Shown here one piece after another: positions 1-7,862 of a stretch of 64,000 nt of DNA. This DNA comes from Enterocloster hominis (ex Liu et al. 2021). GTDB lineage: Bacteria; Bacillota; Clostridia; Lachnospirales; Lachnospiraceae. The DNA lies in NCBI GenBank assembly GCA_014385265.1, contig JACRTJ010000025.1, forward strand, positions 124,001-188,000. The letters run 5' to 3'. The translations under genes and the position numbers were made by a program. Numbering within the stretch: position 1 is the stretch's first letter; the number at the start of each line of letters is the position of its first letter. The notes below the pieces were generated by a model, which was not told the origin of the DNA, did no database searches, and saw nothing but the letters and a program-made list of their open reading frames with translations.

Positions 1-1
1 C

Positions 2-991
2 TTAAATGCCCGGTGGATCCGGAAGGATCTGGTGAGCCCGGAGGCCCAGAGGTTTACAAAGAACGTGCTGAACCATATGCGGGACCGTCTTGTGATCTAC
101 CAGGAGGAGTACGGCGATCTGTACAACCTGGAGGCAACTCCGGCGGAGTCCACCACCTATCGTCTGGCCAGACATGACAAGGAAAAATATCCGGATATCA
201 TCACCGCCGGGTGTGAGAAGGATGGAACGCCCTATTATACAAACAGCTCCCACCTTCCGGTATCCTATACAGCGGATGTGTTTGACGCCCTGGATATCCA
301 GGACGAGCTGCAGACCCTGTATACCTCCGGTACGGTGTTCCATGCGTTCCTGGGCGAAAAGCTGCCCGACTGGAAGGCAGCGGCCAAGCTGGTACGGACC
401 ATTGCAGAAAATTATAAGCTTCCTTACTATACGCTGTCTCCCACCTACTCCATCTGCCGGGAACACGGCTACTTGAACGGTGAACACTTCACCTGCCCCG
501 TATGCGGGGAAAAGGCAGAGGTTTACAGCCGGATCACCGGCTACTACCGTCCGGTCCAGAACTGGAACGATGGAAAGACCCAGGAGTATAAGGAAAGAAA
601 GATGTACGACATCGGCCATTCCGTCTTAAAGAGATCCCCGGAGGCTTCCAGGGAGATCGCCCAGGCCATCCATCAGGCCAGGGAAGAGATCCAGGAGGCC
701 AGAAATGAGGGAAAGGCCGGAAATGAAGGGAAGGCCAAGGAGCCGTCCATGGTCCCCCAGGGAAACGGCGCTTTCCTCTTTACCACCAAGACCTGCCCAA
801 ACTGTAAGATCGCCAAAGAATTTTTAAAGGATGAGCAGTACCAGGTGGTGGATGCAGAAGAAAATCCAGAGCTTTCCGATGCCTATGGGATCATGCAGGC
901 GCCTACACTGGTGCTTGTAAAGGATGGAGAGATCAGAAAATTTGTTAATGCGTCAAATATCAAAAAATACGTGGATTCCAGAAAAAAATAA
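2..991 (+). CDS. nrdD: Anaerobic ribonucleoside-triphosphate reductase (class III), C-terminal part, fused to a redoxin domain
   Basis: The reading frame is open to the left window edge, so the N-terminus lies outside; 329 residues remain. NrdD reduces NTPs to dNTPs under anoxia with a glycyl radical. The C-terminal landmarks are visible: a zinc-site pattern CREH...CPVC (bases about 450-510) and the glycyl-radical loop RITGYYRPV near base 540. After a charged linker (about bases 650-760) the last 75 residues form a thioredoxin/glutaredoxin-like domain with a CPNC motif followed by a cis-proline-type APTLV segment. Fused or partner redoxins are known to supply electrons to some NrdD subtypes, while others use formate. 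No nrdG activase follows directly. The NrdD assignment is firm; the role of the redoxin domain is inferred. Confidence 0.93.
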   Translation, partial: LNARWIRKDLVSPEAQRFTKNVLNHMRDRLVIYQEEYGDLYNLEATPAESTTYRLARHDKEKYPDIITAGCEKDGTPYYTNSSHLPVSYTADVFDALDIQDELQTLYTSGTVFHAFLGEKLPDWKAAAKLVRTIAENYKLPYYTLSPTYSICREHGYLNGEHFTCPVCGEKAEVYSRITGYYRPVQNWNDGKTQEYKERKMYDIGHSVLKRSPEASREIAQAIHQAREEIQEARNEGKAGNEGKAKEPSMVPQGNGAFLFTTKTCPNCKIAKEFLKDEQYQVVDAEENPELSDAYGIMQAPTLVLVKDGEIRKFVNASNIKKYVDSRKK

Positions 992-1021
992 ATTTTAGAT
1001 GGAATGGATCGGTTAAATGGG

Positions 1022-1060
1022 AACCGGGAAACGGCCAGGTCACAGGCTGTCTCCCGGTTT
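1022..1060 (+). terminator. Weak terminator-like hairpin after nrdD
   Basis: The stem AACCGGGA (1022-1029) pairs with TCCCGGTT (1052-1059) over a long loop. Only a short, interrupted T stretch follows, so termination efficiency is uncertain. Confidence 0.4.
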
Positions 1061-1235
1061 CTGCTTTATAAGGGAAAAATCTTACGATTTGAGGAAAAAT
1101 TCTATAATAATTCGGATAATATCTTGTTGATTCCAGGAAAATATGGTAAATTAAGAGTGAAAGTTGGAAATCAACGGAAGTTTTTGTAACTGGCAGATCA
1201 TGGTTTCGTGTTTCGGCACAGATAGGAGTTGGGGG

Positions 1236-2402
1236 ATGAAGAGAAATAAATTGTATTATATTTTGTTCGTGCTGTATATTCTGGCTACGGCGTTTGTTCT
1301 TTATGTCAATGGGATCTTTACGGGAAATGTGGCATCGTTCCTGAACCTGGCCATCAACGGCGTATTCCTTCTGGTGATAGGGATCCTGTTCGTGATCTGC
1401 GGTTTCAGCTTTGCCAGGCTTAACCGGTGCACCGACGAGCTGGTCCGGGTCACAGAGGAGATCCAGAAAGAATACAAAGAGGCAGGGGAAAAGAACCTGT
1501 GGGCCAGCTACTGTGAACGCAAGGAGCTGTTCCAGGATGTGGCTTTAAAGGATGCCTTTGGAAAGTACCTGATGCGGATGAAGACATTAAAGACCCGGTA
1601 CGGGTATACCTCTGTCTGTGATGTGGAGGAGTACATAAACGAGGATCTGCTGGACCAGGCGGGCATGACCCACTTTAATTCGGCCATGGGCGGGACTCTC
1701 ACCGGCCTTGGCATCCTGGGAACCTTCCTGGGGCTTTCCATGGGACTGGGATCCTTCAACGGAAACGATATCTACACCATTTCCGACAATGTGGGCCCGC
1801 TGCTTTCGGGTATGAAGGTGGCCTTCCACACATCGGTATACGGTATTTTCTTCTCTCTGGTATTTAATTTTGTATACCGGAGCCTGATGGCAGACGCTTA
1901 TGGAAAGATGGACGGCTTTCTGGCAGCCTTCCGTCAGTGCGTTCTTCCCCAGCCGGTGTCAGAGCGGGAAAATTCCGCTTCCATGCTGGTGTACCAGGCG
2001 GGAATGGCCGATTCCATGAAAAAGATCATGGAGCTTTTAAAGGGAAATGCCGAGGAGCAGACCCGTGGCGTGGAGCGGATCGTGGCCCAGGTGATGGAAA
2101 CACTGGAATACTCTATGGGAGCCAGCTTTGCCAGTCTGGGGGATACCATGAGATCTGCCGGCGAGGCCCAGATGGCCTATGCAGAATCCGGCAGACAGCT
2201 GACGGAGGCAGCAGAGAAGCTTCTGGATTCCAGCCGTGCCCTCCAGGCCTCGGTGGCTCAGGAGATGGAGCGCCAGGTGGCCTTTGCCAGAGAGTTGCGG
2301 GAGCAGAAGGAGGACCTGGCAGCAGCCTGCCGGGAGATGACTGAAGACGTGGGAAACCAGATCCACACCTTTCATCAAATGAGGAATCTGTATGAAAAAT
2401 AG
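1236..2402 (+). CDS. MotA/TolQ/ExbB-family proton-channel protein (ZorA-like)
   Basis: The protein has 388 residues. The start at 1236 is chosen because AGGAG sits 7 bases upstream; an upstream in-frame ATG at 1164 lacks one. The layout is two membrane helices near residues 7-25 and 36-60, a cytoplasmic stretch, then the MotA/TolQ core with helices around 150-172 (GGTLTGLGILGTFLGLSMG) and 193-215. A hydrophilic, heptad-rich tail of about 165 residues follows. The core is the 5-subunit stator type that couples ion flow to movement. The long coiled-coil tail recalls ZorA of Zorya defence and related non-flagellar motors rather than MotA. The next gene overlaps by 11 bases and encodes the MotB-like partner. 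No flagellar genes are nearby. Confidence 0.85.
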   Translation: MKRNKLYYILFVLYILATAFVLYVNGIFTGNVASFLNLAINGVFLLVIGILFVICGFSFARLNRCTDELVRVTEEIQKEYKEAGEKNLWASYCERKELFQDVALKDAFGKYLMRMKTLKTRYGYTSVCDVEEYINEDLLDQAGMTHFNSAMGGTLTGLGILGTFLGLSMGLGSFNGNDIYTISDNVGPLLSGMKVAFHTSVYGIFFSLVFNFVYRSLMADAYGKMDGFLAAFRQCVLPQPVSERENSASMLVYQAGMADSMKKIMELLKGNAEEQTRGVERIVAQVMETLEYSMGASFASLGDTMRSAGEAQMAYAESGRQLTEAAEKLLDSSRALQASVAQEMERQVAFARELREQKEDLAAACREMTEDVGNQIHTFHQMRNLYEK

Positions 2403-3309
2403 AAGAAAAAACAGGGAGGCCTTTGGGGAACACAGCTACTGGCAGTCCTACTCGGATATGATGGCAGCGCTGCTTCTGGTGTTTGTGCTGATCATCGCCA
2501 TCACCCTTGCCATCTACCGCCAGAAGACCGTGGACCTGGACCAGGCCAGGCTGGACCTCAATGCAGCCCAGACCAAGCTGGACCAGGCGGCTCTGGAGCT
2601 GGAGGATTTCCGGGCAAAGATCGAGCTTTCCAACGAGGAACTGAATAAGTCCCTGGCAGAGCTCCAGGAGGCCTACGCCCAGGCAGCTCTGACAGAAGAG
2701 GAGTTAAATAAGGCGTATCTGGAGATCGAGGATGCCCAGAATGAGCTGGAGGTAACGAAGAGTGAGCTCCAGGATATTGTGGGGATCCGTACAGATATCA
2801 TCGGAGCCCTTCAGTCGGCCTTCAATAACTCTGCCATGTCCGTGGATGCCCAGACCGGCTCCATTACCTTCTCCTCGGATGTGCTTTTTAACTATAACAG
2901 CGCCGTTCTGACGGATGCCAGCAAACAGACCCTCAGGGAAACGATCCCCATGTACCTGGGCGTTCTTTTAAGGGACGAATACCAGGATTACATTGCGGAG
3001 ATCATCATCGAGGGCCATACGGATACGGTGGGAAGCTATCTGAGCAACCAGCAGCTTTCCTATAACCGGGCCAATTCTGTGGCCAGGTTCTGTCTGGATT
3101 CCGGCAACGGCTTAAACGAGACGGAGATCGCCAGGCTCCAGCAGGTGCTGACGGTCAACGGCCGTTCCTTCAGCAACCCGGTGTATACCGCAGAGGCTCC
3201 GGGAGCGGAGCTTCAGGTGGACATGGATGCTTCCAGGCGGGTGGAGATCAAGTTCCGGCTGAAGGAGGACGAGATGATCGAAAAGATCTCGGAGATCTTG
3301 AGAGACTAG
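2392..3309 (+). CDS. MotB/OmpA-family stator partner (ZorB-like)
   Basis: The protein has 305 residues. A short basic N-terminus is followed by one membrane helix beginning SYSDMMAALLLVFVL; Asp22 at its start matches the ion-carrying aspartate of MotB/TolR proteins. Residues about 45-130 are strongly heptad-patterned. Residues about 150-295 form an OmpA-type peptidoglycan-binding domain (IIIEGHTDTVGSY ... NRANSVARF). It should pair with the preceding MotA-like protein as a wall-anchored ion-driven motor. The 11-base overlap suggests coupled translation. There is no ZorC, ZorD or ZorE-like gene on either side, so a defence role is not shown. Confidence 0.86.
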   Translation: MKNRRKNREAFGEHSYWQSYSDMMAALLLVFVLIIAITLAIYRQKTVDLDQARLDLNAAQTKLDQAALELEDFRAKIELSNEELNKSLAELQEAYAQAALTEEELNKAYLEIEDAQNELEVTKSELQDIVGIRTDIIGALQSAFNNSAMSVDAQTGSITFSSDVLFNYNSAVLTDASKQTLRETIPMYLGVLLRDEYQDYIAEIIIEGHTDTVGSYLSNQQLSYNRANSVARFCLDSGNGLNETEIARLQQVLTVNGRSFSNPVYTAEAPGAELQVDMDASRRVEIKFRLKEDEMIEKISEILRD

Positions 3310-3342
3310 AGGAAAATCAGGGAAAAATAGGAATAGAAGCGG

Positions 3343-3371
3343 AACGAGGGGACGGGAACTGTCCCCTCGTT
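3343..3371 (+). terminator. Perfect 11-bp hairpin after the motor operon
   Basis: AACGAGGGGAC (3343-3353) pairs with GTCCCCTCGTT (3361-3371) over a 7-base loop. There is no T run, and the 3' arm abuts the -35 box of the next promoter, so it could terminate weakly or affect that promoter. Confidence 0.5.
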
Positions 3372-3398
3372 GACGTGTGTCCGGCATTTTGCTATACT
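3370..3398 (+). promoter_or_regulatory. Sigma-A promoter for the YitT-family gene
   Basis: TTGACG (3370-3375) and TATACT (3393-3398) are separated by 17 bases, about 45 bases upstream of the start at 3444. Confidence 0.7.
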
Positions 3399-3443
3399 GA
3401 AAGAGAGTGTTTTCACTATTATCTGGAAAGGAATGAAAGGGGT

Positions 3444-4319
3444 ATGACAAAAATAAGAGGAAAAGTGAAGGAACTATGGCTGGATTTTCTGTATGATATT
3501 GCCGGTGGATTTTTACAGGCAGTGGCTCTCCACTGCTTCATCGACAGCATCGACATCGCCCCTGGAGGCGCCACCGGTCTGGCCATCCTTCTGAACCGGT
3601 TCACCTCCCTGCCCATCGGTATCCTGACGTTTGCAGTGAATGTCCCGCTTCTGATCGCTGCATGGATCTATCTGGGGAAGGGGCGGACCATAAAGACCCT
3701 GAAGACAGTGGCGGTGCTGACGGTGATCCTGGACTTCATCATCACGCCTTATGTGCCGGTCTATACGGGAGACAAGATGGTGTCCTGTATTTTTGGCGGC
3801 GTGCTCATGGGGGCCAGTCTGGCCGTGGTGTTCATGCGCGGCTCCACCACCGGAGGCGGTGACATCGCAGCCAAGCTGCTTCAGAAGTACCGGCCCCATA
3901 TGCAGACGGGGACGGCAGTGATGCTGACGGATATGGTGATCATCGGCGCATCCATGGTGGTGTTCGGAAATATTGAATCCGGTCTTTACGGCCTTATTAA
4001 TATGGTGGTGTCCACCTATGTGATCGATATCATGCTTTATGGTATGAATAAGAGCACCATGGTGACGGTGATGTCCCCCAAGGTCCAGGAGATCGGCGAC
4101 CAGCTGATGGAGCATCTGGGCCGGGGCTGTACCTTCTTTAAGAGCCGCGGCGGCTACGCCAAGGTGGAGGGAGAGACCCTGATCTGTGTGGTGGACCGGA
4201 AGCAGTTTTATAAGGCGAAAAAGATCATCTACGGCATCGACGAGGATGCGTTTGTGATCGTTTCCGAGGCCAAAGAGGTGTATGGAGAAGGCTTTCTGGA
4301 TTCTGACTGGGAAGTATAA
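3444..4319 (+). CDS. YitT-family membrane protein (DUF161/DUF2179)
   Basis: The protein has 291 residues. The start at 3444 has GAAAGG just upstream, and its own promoter lies at 3370-3398. The N-terminal two thirds holds five to six membrane helices with the YitT-type small-residue motifs SIDIAPGGATGLAILL and RGSTTGGGDIAAKLL. The last about 85 residues form the soluble DUF2179 domain (ICVVDRKQFYKAKKIIYGID). The family is widespread in Firmicutes; its transported substrate is not established. It is transcribed alone: a promoter precedes it and a strong bidirectional terminator follows. Family membership is confident; function is unknown. Confidence 0.9.
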   Translation: MTKIRGKVKELWLDFLYDIAGGFLQAVALHCFIDSIDIAPGGATGLAILLNRFTSLPIGILTFAVNVPLLIAAWIYLGKGRTIKTLKTVAVLTVILDFIITPYVPVYTGDKMVSCIFGGVLMGASLAVVFMRGSTTGGGDIAAKLLQKYRPHMQTGTAVMLTDMVIIGASMVVFGNIESGLYGLINMVVSTYVIDIMLYGMNKSTMVTVMSPKVQEIGDQLMEHLGRGCTFFKSRGGYAKVEGETLICVVDRKQFYKAKKIIYGIDEDAFVIVSEAKEVYGEGFLDSDWEV

Positions 4320-4334
4320 AAGTCTGGAAAAAAA

Positions 4335-4386
4335 GAAAAAACGGCAGACGGGCAGGATCGTTTATCCGCCCGGACTGCCGTTTTTA
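4335..4386. terminator. Bidirectional terminator between yitT-like gene and sulfite reductase
   Basis: ACGGCAGaCGGGC (from 4341) pairs with GCCCGgaCTGCCGT (to 4381). It is flanked by an A run on the left and a T run on the right, so it can serve the converging genes on both strands. Confidence 0.85.
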
Positions 4387-4409
4387 TATCAGATATTTTT
4401 ATCTAAAAC

Positions 4410-5963
4410 CTACTGGATATAGGGGGCTGCGACTGCGTCGATGGCAGCCGGATCCTTGGCGGCCCACTGCTCATAGGTCATGCCGGAGGCAGCCACGGTC
4501 TTTCCTAACTCCACTAAGAAGGCGGGGATCTGGTCCTCCAGGATCGTTCCGGCCTCCCGGCCCATGGTCTCTCCGCCCTGGAGCTCGTTTCCGTTTACAT
4601 AGAGGACAAAGGCCGGAAGAGGCTTCTTGTCCACCATTTTCACGCCGCCGCGGAAGCCGATGGCACCAGTCTGGTGGGTTCCGCAGGAGGAGGGACATCC
4701 GGAGATATGGATCTGGGGAAGGGCTCCGTCGGGGATCCCGGCTTCCCGTACTGCATGGACGCAGGCGGAAAGGAGAGCCTGGGAGTCGCGGACGCCCACC
4801 TGGCAGATGCTGGCTCCGATGCAGCTTACGGATGTTTCAAATAAGGTTTCTGCACCATCACCAGTGGCAGCCAGGACCAGTTTTGCCTCGTCTCCGGTGA
4901 GGTTTACGATATAAGCGGTCTCATCGGGAGCCAGGCGCATCTCAGCGTCTTCCATATCAGCCAGAAGATCACTGAGGGAACAGAAGGCAACGGGATCAGG
5001 CTGGCCTCCCAGAGGATGCCATACTACGGTATAGAGGCCGTCCTGCTTCTGGGGGATCACACGGGCGCCGCAGGCAGTGGAGCCGTTGCCCTTTTTGGAG
5101 ATATCCCAGGGAGCCACGGCCAGATCCAGGTTTTCACCGGATGCCAGTACCTGGTTTAACTTTTCCAGGAAGGCCTCGGCATATTTTTCCGGTCCGCCTA
5201 AGATCTCCTGCATATAACGGGTGCGGGCCTTTCCGCGGTTTTCATAGTTTCCGTAGGCGCGGAAGGTGAGCCACATGGCCTTTACATAGTAAAGGATCTT
5301 TTCCGGATCCACGGCTTCAGCGACCTTGACGCCGAAGCGGGGATTGTTTCCCAGGCCTCCGGCGCTGTAAACGTCAAATTTTCCATCGGGTCTGGCTGCA
5401 AAGCCCAGATCCCGGAAGGTGGCATGGGTCAGGTTCTTCGGGGAGCTTGAGAAGGCTACTTTTAATTTTCTGGGCATTTTTTCAGCCTTGATGAAGTTCA
5501 TCAGATAGTCGGCGGCCGCCTCCGCATAGGGCATAACGTTGAAATACTCGTCCTTTTCCACACCGGAGAGAGGGGAGCACATGACGTTTCTCGGGAAATC
5601 TCCGCCGCCGCCCATGGTCACGATCCCGCAGTCCAGGGCCCGTTCCATAATATCAAAAACGGCTTCCTGCTGGAGGTCATGAAGCTGGATGGTCTGGCAG
5701 GTGGTAAAGTGGATCCGGGATACCTTGTGGGTACGGACCGCTTCTGCAACAAAGGCCAATTTTTCTCTGGTAACGCGGCCGGCAGTCATACGGAGACGCA
5801 GCATGCTGGCTTTTCCGCCCTTCTGGGCGTAGCTTCCATACAGGCCGGAAAAGCCCTTATAGGCCATTTTGTCCAGATCGCCTGCATAAAAGGCAGTTGT
5901 TTTTTCCCTGAATTCCGGCAGATCGGCTTTCCAGGACTGGGGATCGATTCGATTCATATTCAT
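4410..5963 (-). CDS. Ferredoxin-type sulfite/nitrite reductase, siroheme-[4Fe-4S]
   Basis: The protein has 517 residues. Two half-domains of the nitrite/sulfite reductase family are seen. The [4Fe-4S]/siroheme ligand set is complete: CIGASIC (C-x5-C) followed by GCPSSCGTHQ (C-x3-C). An N-terminal ferredoxin-like half carries TTCQTIQLHDL. Such enzymes reduce sulfite to sulfide, or nitrite to ammonia, in the cytoplasm; the sequence alone does not decide which. It stands alone with its own promoter (6088-6116), without sulfate-activation or nitrate genes alongside. An ATG at 5957 is an alternative start with better spacing to AAGGAAGG. Confidence 0.87.
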   Translation of the reverse strand: MNMNRIDPQSWKADLPEFREKTTAFYAGDLDKMAYKGFSGLYGSYAQKGGKASMLRLRMTAGRVTREKLAFVAEAVRTHKVSRIHFTTCQTIQLHDLQQEAVFDIMERALDCGIVTMGGGGDFPRNVMCSPLSGVEKDEYFNVMPYAEAAADYLMNFIKAEKMPRKLKVAFSSSPKNLTHATFRDLGFAARPDGKFDVYSAGGLGNNPRFGVKVAEAVDPEKILYYVKAMWLTFRAYGNYENRGKARTRYMQEILGGPEKYAEAFLEKLNQVLASGENLDLAVAPWDISKKGNGSTACGARVIPQKQDGLYTVVWHPLGGQPDPVAFCSLSDLLADMEDAEMRLAPDETAYIVNLTGDEAKLVLAATGDGAETLFETSVSCIGASICQVGVRDSQALLSACVHAVREAGIPDGALPQIHISGCPSSCGTHQTGAIGFRGGVKMVDKKPLPAFVLYVNGNELQGGETMGREAGTILEDQIPAFLVELGKTVAASGMTYEQWAAKDPAAIDAVAAPYIQ

Positions 5964-6087
5964 TTTCCTTCCTTATAATTAGGATATACAGATTTAACGT
6001 ACAGGTCCGGATGCCGGACCGCGTCATGAAAAAACAGTCCGGTATCCATGGATGGGGCAGAGAACGCCTGCCCGGTCTCATGATTCC

Positions 6088-6116
6088 ATTGTAGCATAAG
6101 AGAAATTTGGTGGCAA
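6088..6116 (-). promoter_or_regulatory. Sigma-A promoter for sulfite/nitrite reductase
   Basis: On the minus strand TTGCCA (6116-6111) and TACAAT (6093-6088) are 17 bases apart. The resulting leader of about 115 bases contains a 7-bp hairpin, GGTCCGG atg CCGGACC, around 6004-6020. No known riboswitch core was recognised in it. Confidence 0.65.
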
Positions 6117-6140
6117 GAATATTTCATAGGAGAGAAAAAG

Positions 6141-6168
6141 GAAAAAAGAACCGCCCAGAACGGCTTCC
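6141..6168 (-). terminator. Probable terminator of the amino-acid binding lipoprotein gene
   Basis: On the minus strand an imperfect stem GAAGCCG/CGGTTC is followed by TTTTTT, about 45 bases after the stop codon at 6215. Confidence 0.5.
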
Positions 6169-6214
6169 GCAGGGGAGGCACTTTCCGGACGGATCCAGAG
6201 GGGGACGGGAAAGA

Positions 6215-7120
6215 TCACAGATCGAGTCCAAGGGACTTGGCGTATTCACGGGATTCCTCATACCACTGGTTGTAAAGATCCTGCTCCAGCACCATGTCGA
6301 TGATCTCATTGATCCGATCCGTCAGCTCGTCTTCGCCTTTGGGGATCCCGATCCGGATCCCCTGGGTGCTTTCATCTACAGTAAAGTAAAAATCCGGAAG
6401 GATCATCAGTCCGCTTTCCGGGGTGGAATCCAGATAGAGCTGTGCCATTTTCAGCGAGGCGGCCGCAGCGTCGGCACGGCCTGTCTGCACCATCAGAAAG
6501 GCGTCATTGGCAGAGGAGACCAGATTCAGCTTTCCGCAGTCCGGGAGCTGTTCTTTTACGAACAGTTCCTGGAGAGAGCCGTTCTGTACGGTGATGGTCC
6601 TGTTTTTTAGATCTCCTGCACCGGTGATCGTTCCGGCATCCTCCTGGCGGATCAGGAGGCCGTAGGCCTTCTGGGGATCCTCACTGCCGAAATAATATCC
6701 TTTGGAGAGGTTCATGGCTTCGGCCCGCTCCGGCGTATAGGCCAGGGCGGAAATGGCCAGGTCATATTTCCCGGACGTGATGCTTCCCAGCACGGTGGTA
6801 AAATCCATGGGCTTCAGGCGCAGCTCCACTCCCAGCTCGTTGGCGATATAGTTGGCCAGCTGGATGTCAGAGCCCGCATACCGGTCCTGGCCGGTTTTTG
6901 TGGTGTCGATAAATTCGTTGGGGGCAAAGGAAGGCTCGGTGGCCACCTCGATATATCCCCTCTCTAAGATTGCGTCAAGACGGGAGGAATGGACGCTCTC
7001 ACCGCCAGTCTGGGAGACCGTATGATGGGTGGATGCCTCAGCGGTGGTACATGCGGTGAGCGCAGCCACGGAAAGGGTCATCAGGGCAGTGAGAGATGCG
7101 AAAAATTTTACTTTCCTCAT
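6215..7120 (-). CDS. Family 3 extracellular solute-binding lipoprotein (amino-acid ABC transporter)
   Basis: The protein has 301 residues. The signal peptide ends in a lipobox LTAC with Cys24, so it should be lipid-anchored outside the membrane. The mature part is a typical family 3 binding protein: GYIEVATEPSFAPNEF at the start of domain 1, DIQLANYIANELG, and LAISALAYTPERAEAM. This family binds polar amino acids, cystine or opines for ABC import. No permease or ATPase gene is adjacent, so it must share a distant transporter or act as a sensor. It has its own strong promoter at 7201-7229. Confidence 0.88.
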   Translation of the reverse strand: MRKVKFFASLTALMTLSVAALTACTTAEASTHHTVSQTGGESVHSSRLDAILERGYIEVATEPSFAPNEFIDTTKTGQDRYAGSDIQLANYIANELGVELRLKPMDFTTVLGSITSGKYDLAISALAYTPERAEAMNLSKGYYFGSEDPQKAYGLLIRQEDAGTITGAGDLKNRTITVQNGSLQELFVKEQLPDCGKLNLVSSANDAFLMVQTGRADAAAASLKMAQLYLDSTPESGLMILPDFYFTVDESTQGIRIGIPKGEDELTDRINEIIDMVLEQDLYNQWYEESREYAKSLGLDL

Positions 7121-7200
7121 GGGAAAATCCTCCTTCTTGTGGTATTTTGATATTTTTATAAATTAGCAATTTATCATGGTAAAATGCTAACATAGTGAAG

Positions 7201-7229
7201 AGTATAACCTTAGGATCCGGAATTGTCAA
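7201..7229 (-). promoter_or_regulatory. Strong sigma-A promoter for the solute-binding lipoprotein
   Basis: On the minus strand TTGACA (7229-7224), a 17-base spacer and TATACT (7206-7201). Downstream in the leader, TTAGCA and TGCTAA form an inverted repeat spaced by 16 bases (7167-7194), a possible regulator site. Confidence 0.75.
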
Positions 7230-7235
7230 GTCCTT

Positions 7236-7694
7236 TTATGGGGCTTCCTTTGGAAGGGCCGCCTTTGCAACCGCGGTTTTTATGGCGTTCATCAGAGCCA
7301 TGGAGGTATACTGGGAGCCTGCGGGATATTCAAGGCCCTCCAGGGACTGGCTTTCCAGGATCTGGGCGGACAGGGCATCCATGGACGGCTGTATCAGAGG
7401 ATACATGGCGGCCACAGAGTCGCTTAAGGGAACCAGGGTCACGGCGCTTATGCGGTCCGGGCTCACGGCCACCTCCACGTTTACGTTCTGGCGGCCCAGG
7501 GATAAGGAGGCCGAGTAGACTCCCGGCGCATAAACGGCCGGAGAAACGCTTTCGGCAGTGGGAGCCGGAGCTTCTTTTTCAGAACGGAACATGAAGAAAA
7601 ACAGCAGGATCAGAAAGATGGCCAGGCCGATGAAGATGGCAGTGTAGATGATCTCCTTCATCCGGAGGACAACGATTTTTGTTTTGGAGCTCAT
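7236..7694 (-). CDS. Membrane-anchored FMN-binding-domain-like protein
   Basis: The protein has 152 residues. One membrane helix lies at about residues 14-36, with the rest outside. A Pro/Ala linker precedes an FMN-bind-like domain. The segment AGSQYTSMAL aligns by eye with the family's SGAT-x-TS flavinylation site, where ApbE attaches FMN to threonine; the fit is imperfect. A single FMN-bind domain on a membrane tether often carries electrons across the cell surface. No apbE or other extracytosolic flavin gene is beside it. It lies upstream of the binding-lipoprotein gene on the same strand, but that gene has its own promoter. Confidence 0.6.
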   Translation of the reverse strand: MSSKTKIVVLRMKEIIYTAIFIGLAIFLILLFFFMFRSEKEAPAPTAESVSPAVYAPGVYSASLSLGRQNVNVEVAVSPDRISAVTLVPLSDSVAAMYPLIQPSMDALSAQILESQSLEGLEYPAGSQYTSMALMNAIKTAVAKAALPKEAP

Positions 7695-7765
7695 GGGTCA
7701 GTTCCTTTGGGATTCTTTGTTTGTTACAGCTTATGAAAACCCAGGGGTCAATATGACGGGAGGTC

Positions 7766-7794
7766 TTGTAAAAAGCGGGTTCTCCCATTATAAT
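7766..7794 (+). promoter_or_regulatory. Sigma-A promoter for dsdA
   Basis: TTGTAA (7766-7771), a 17-base spacer and TATAAT (7789-7794), about 70 bases upstream of the start codon. Confidence 0.75.
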
Positions 7795-7862
7795 GGAAAC
7801 TGACATACTGCGGAGGAAAAGGCCGCAGGATGGGGTGACTTTATAATCAGGAGGTAAGGACA

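Noticed and set aside
1004..1189. 61-residue open frame between nrdD and the motor operon
   Set aside because: It spans the hairpin at 1022-1060, lacks a ribosome site and resembles no family.
1236..3309. Complete Zorya defence system
   Set aside because: Only the ZorA/ZorB-like pair is present; the flanking genes are nrdD and yitT-like, with no helicase, nuclease or ZorC-like gene.
5964..6087. S-box, T-box or other known riboswitch in the sulfite reductase leader
   Set aside because: A small hairpin is present but none of the conserved core sequences were found.
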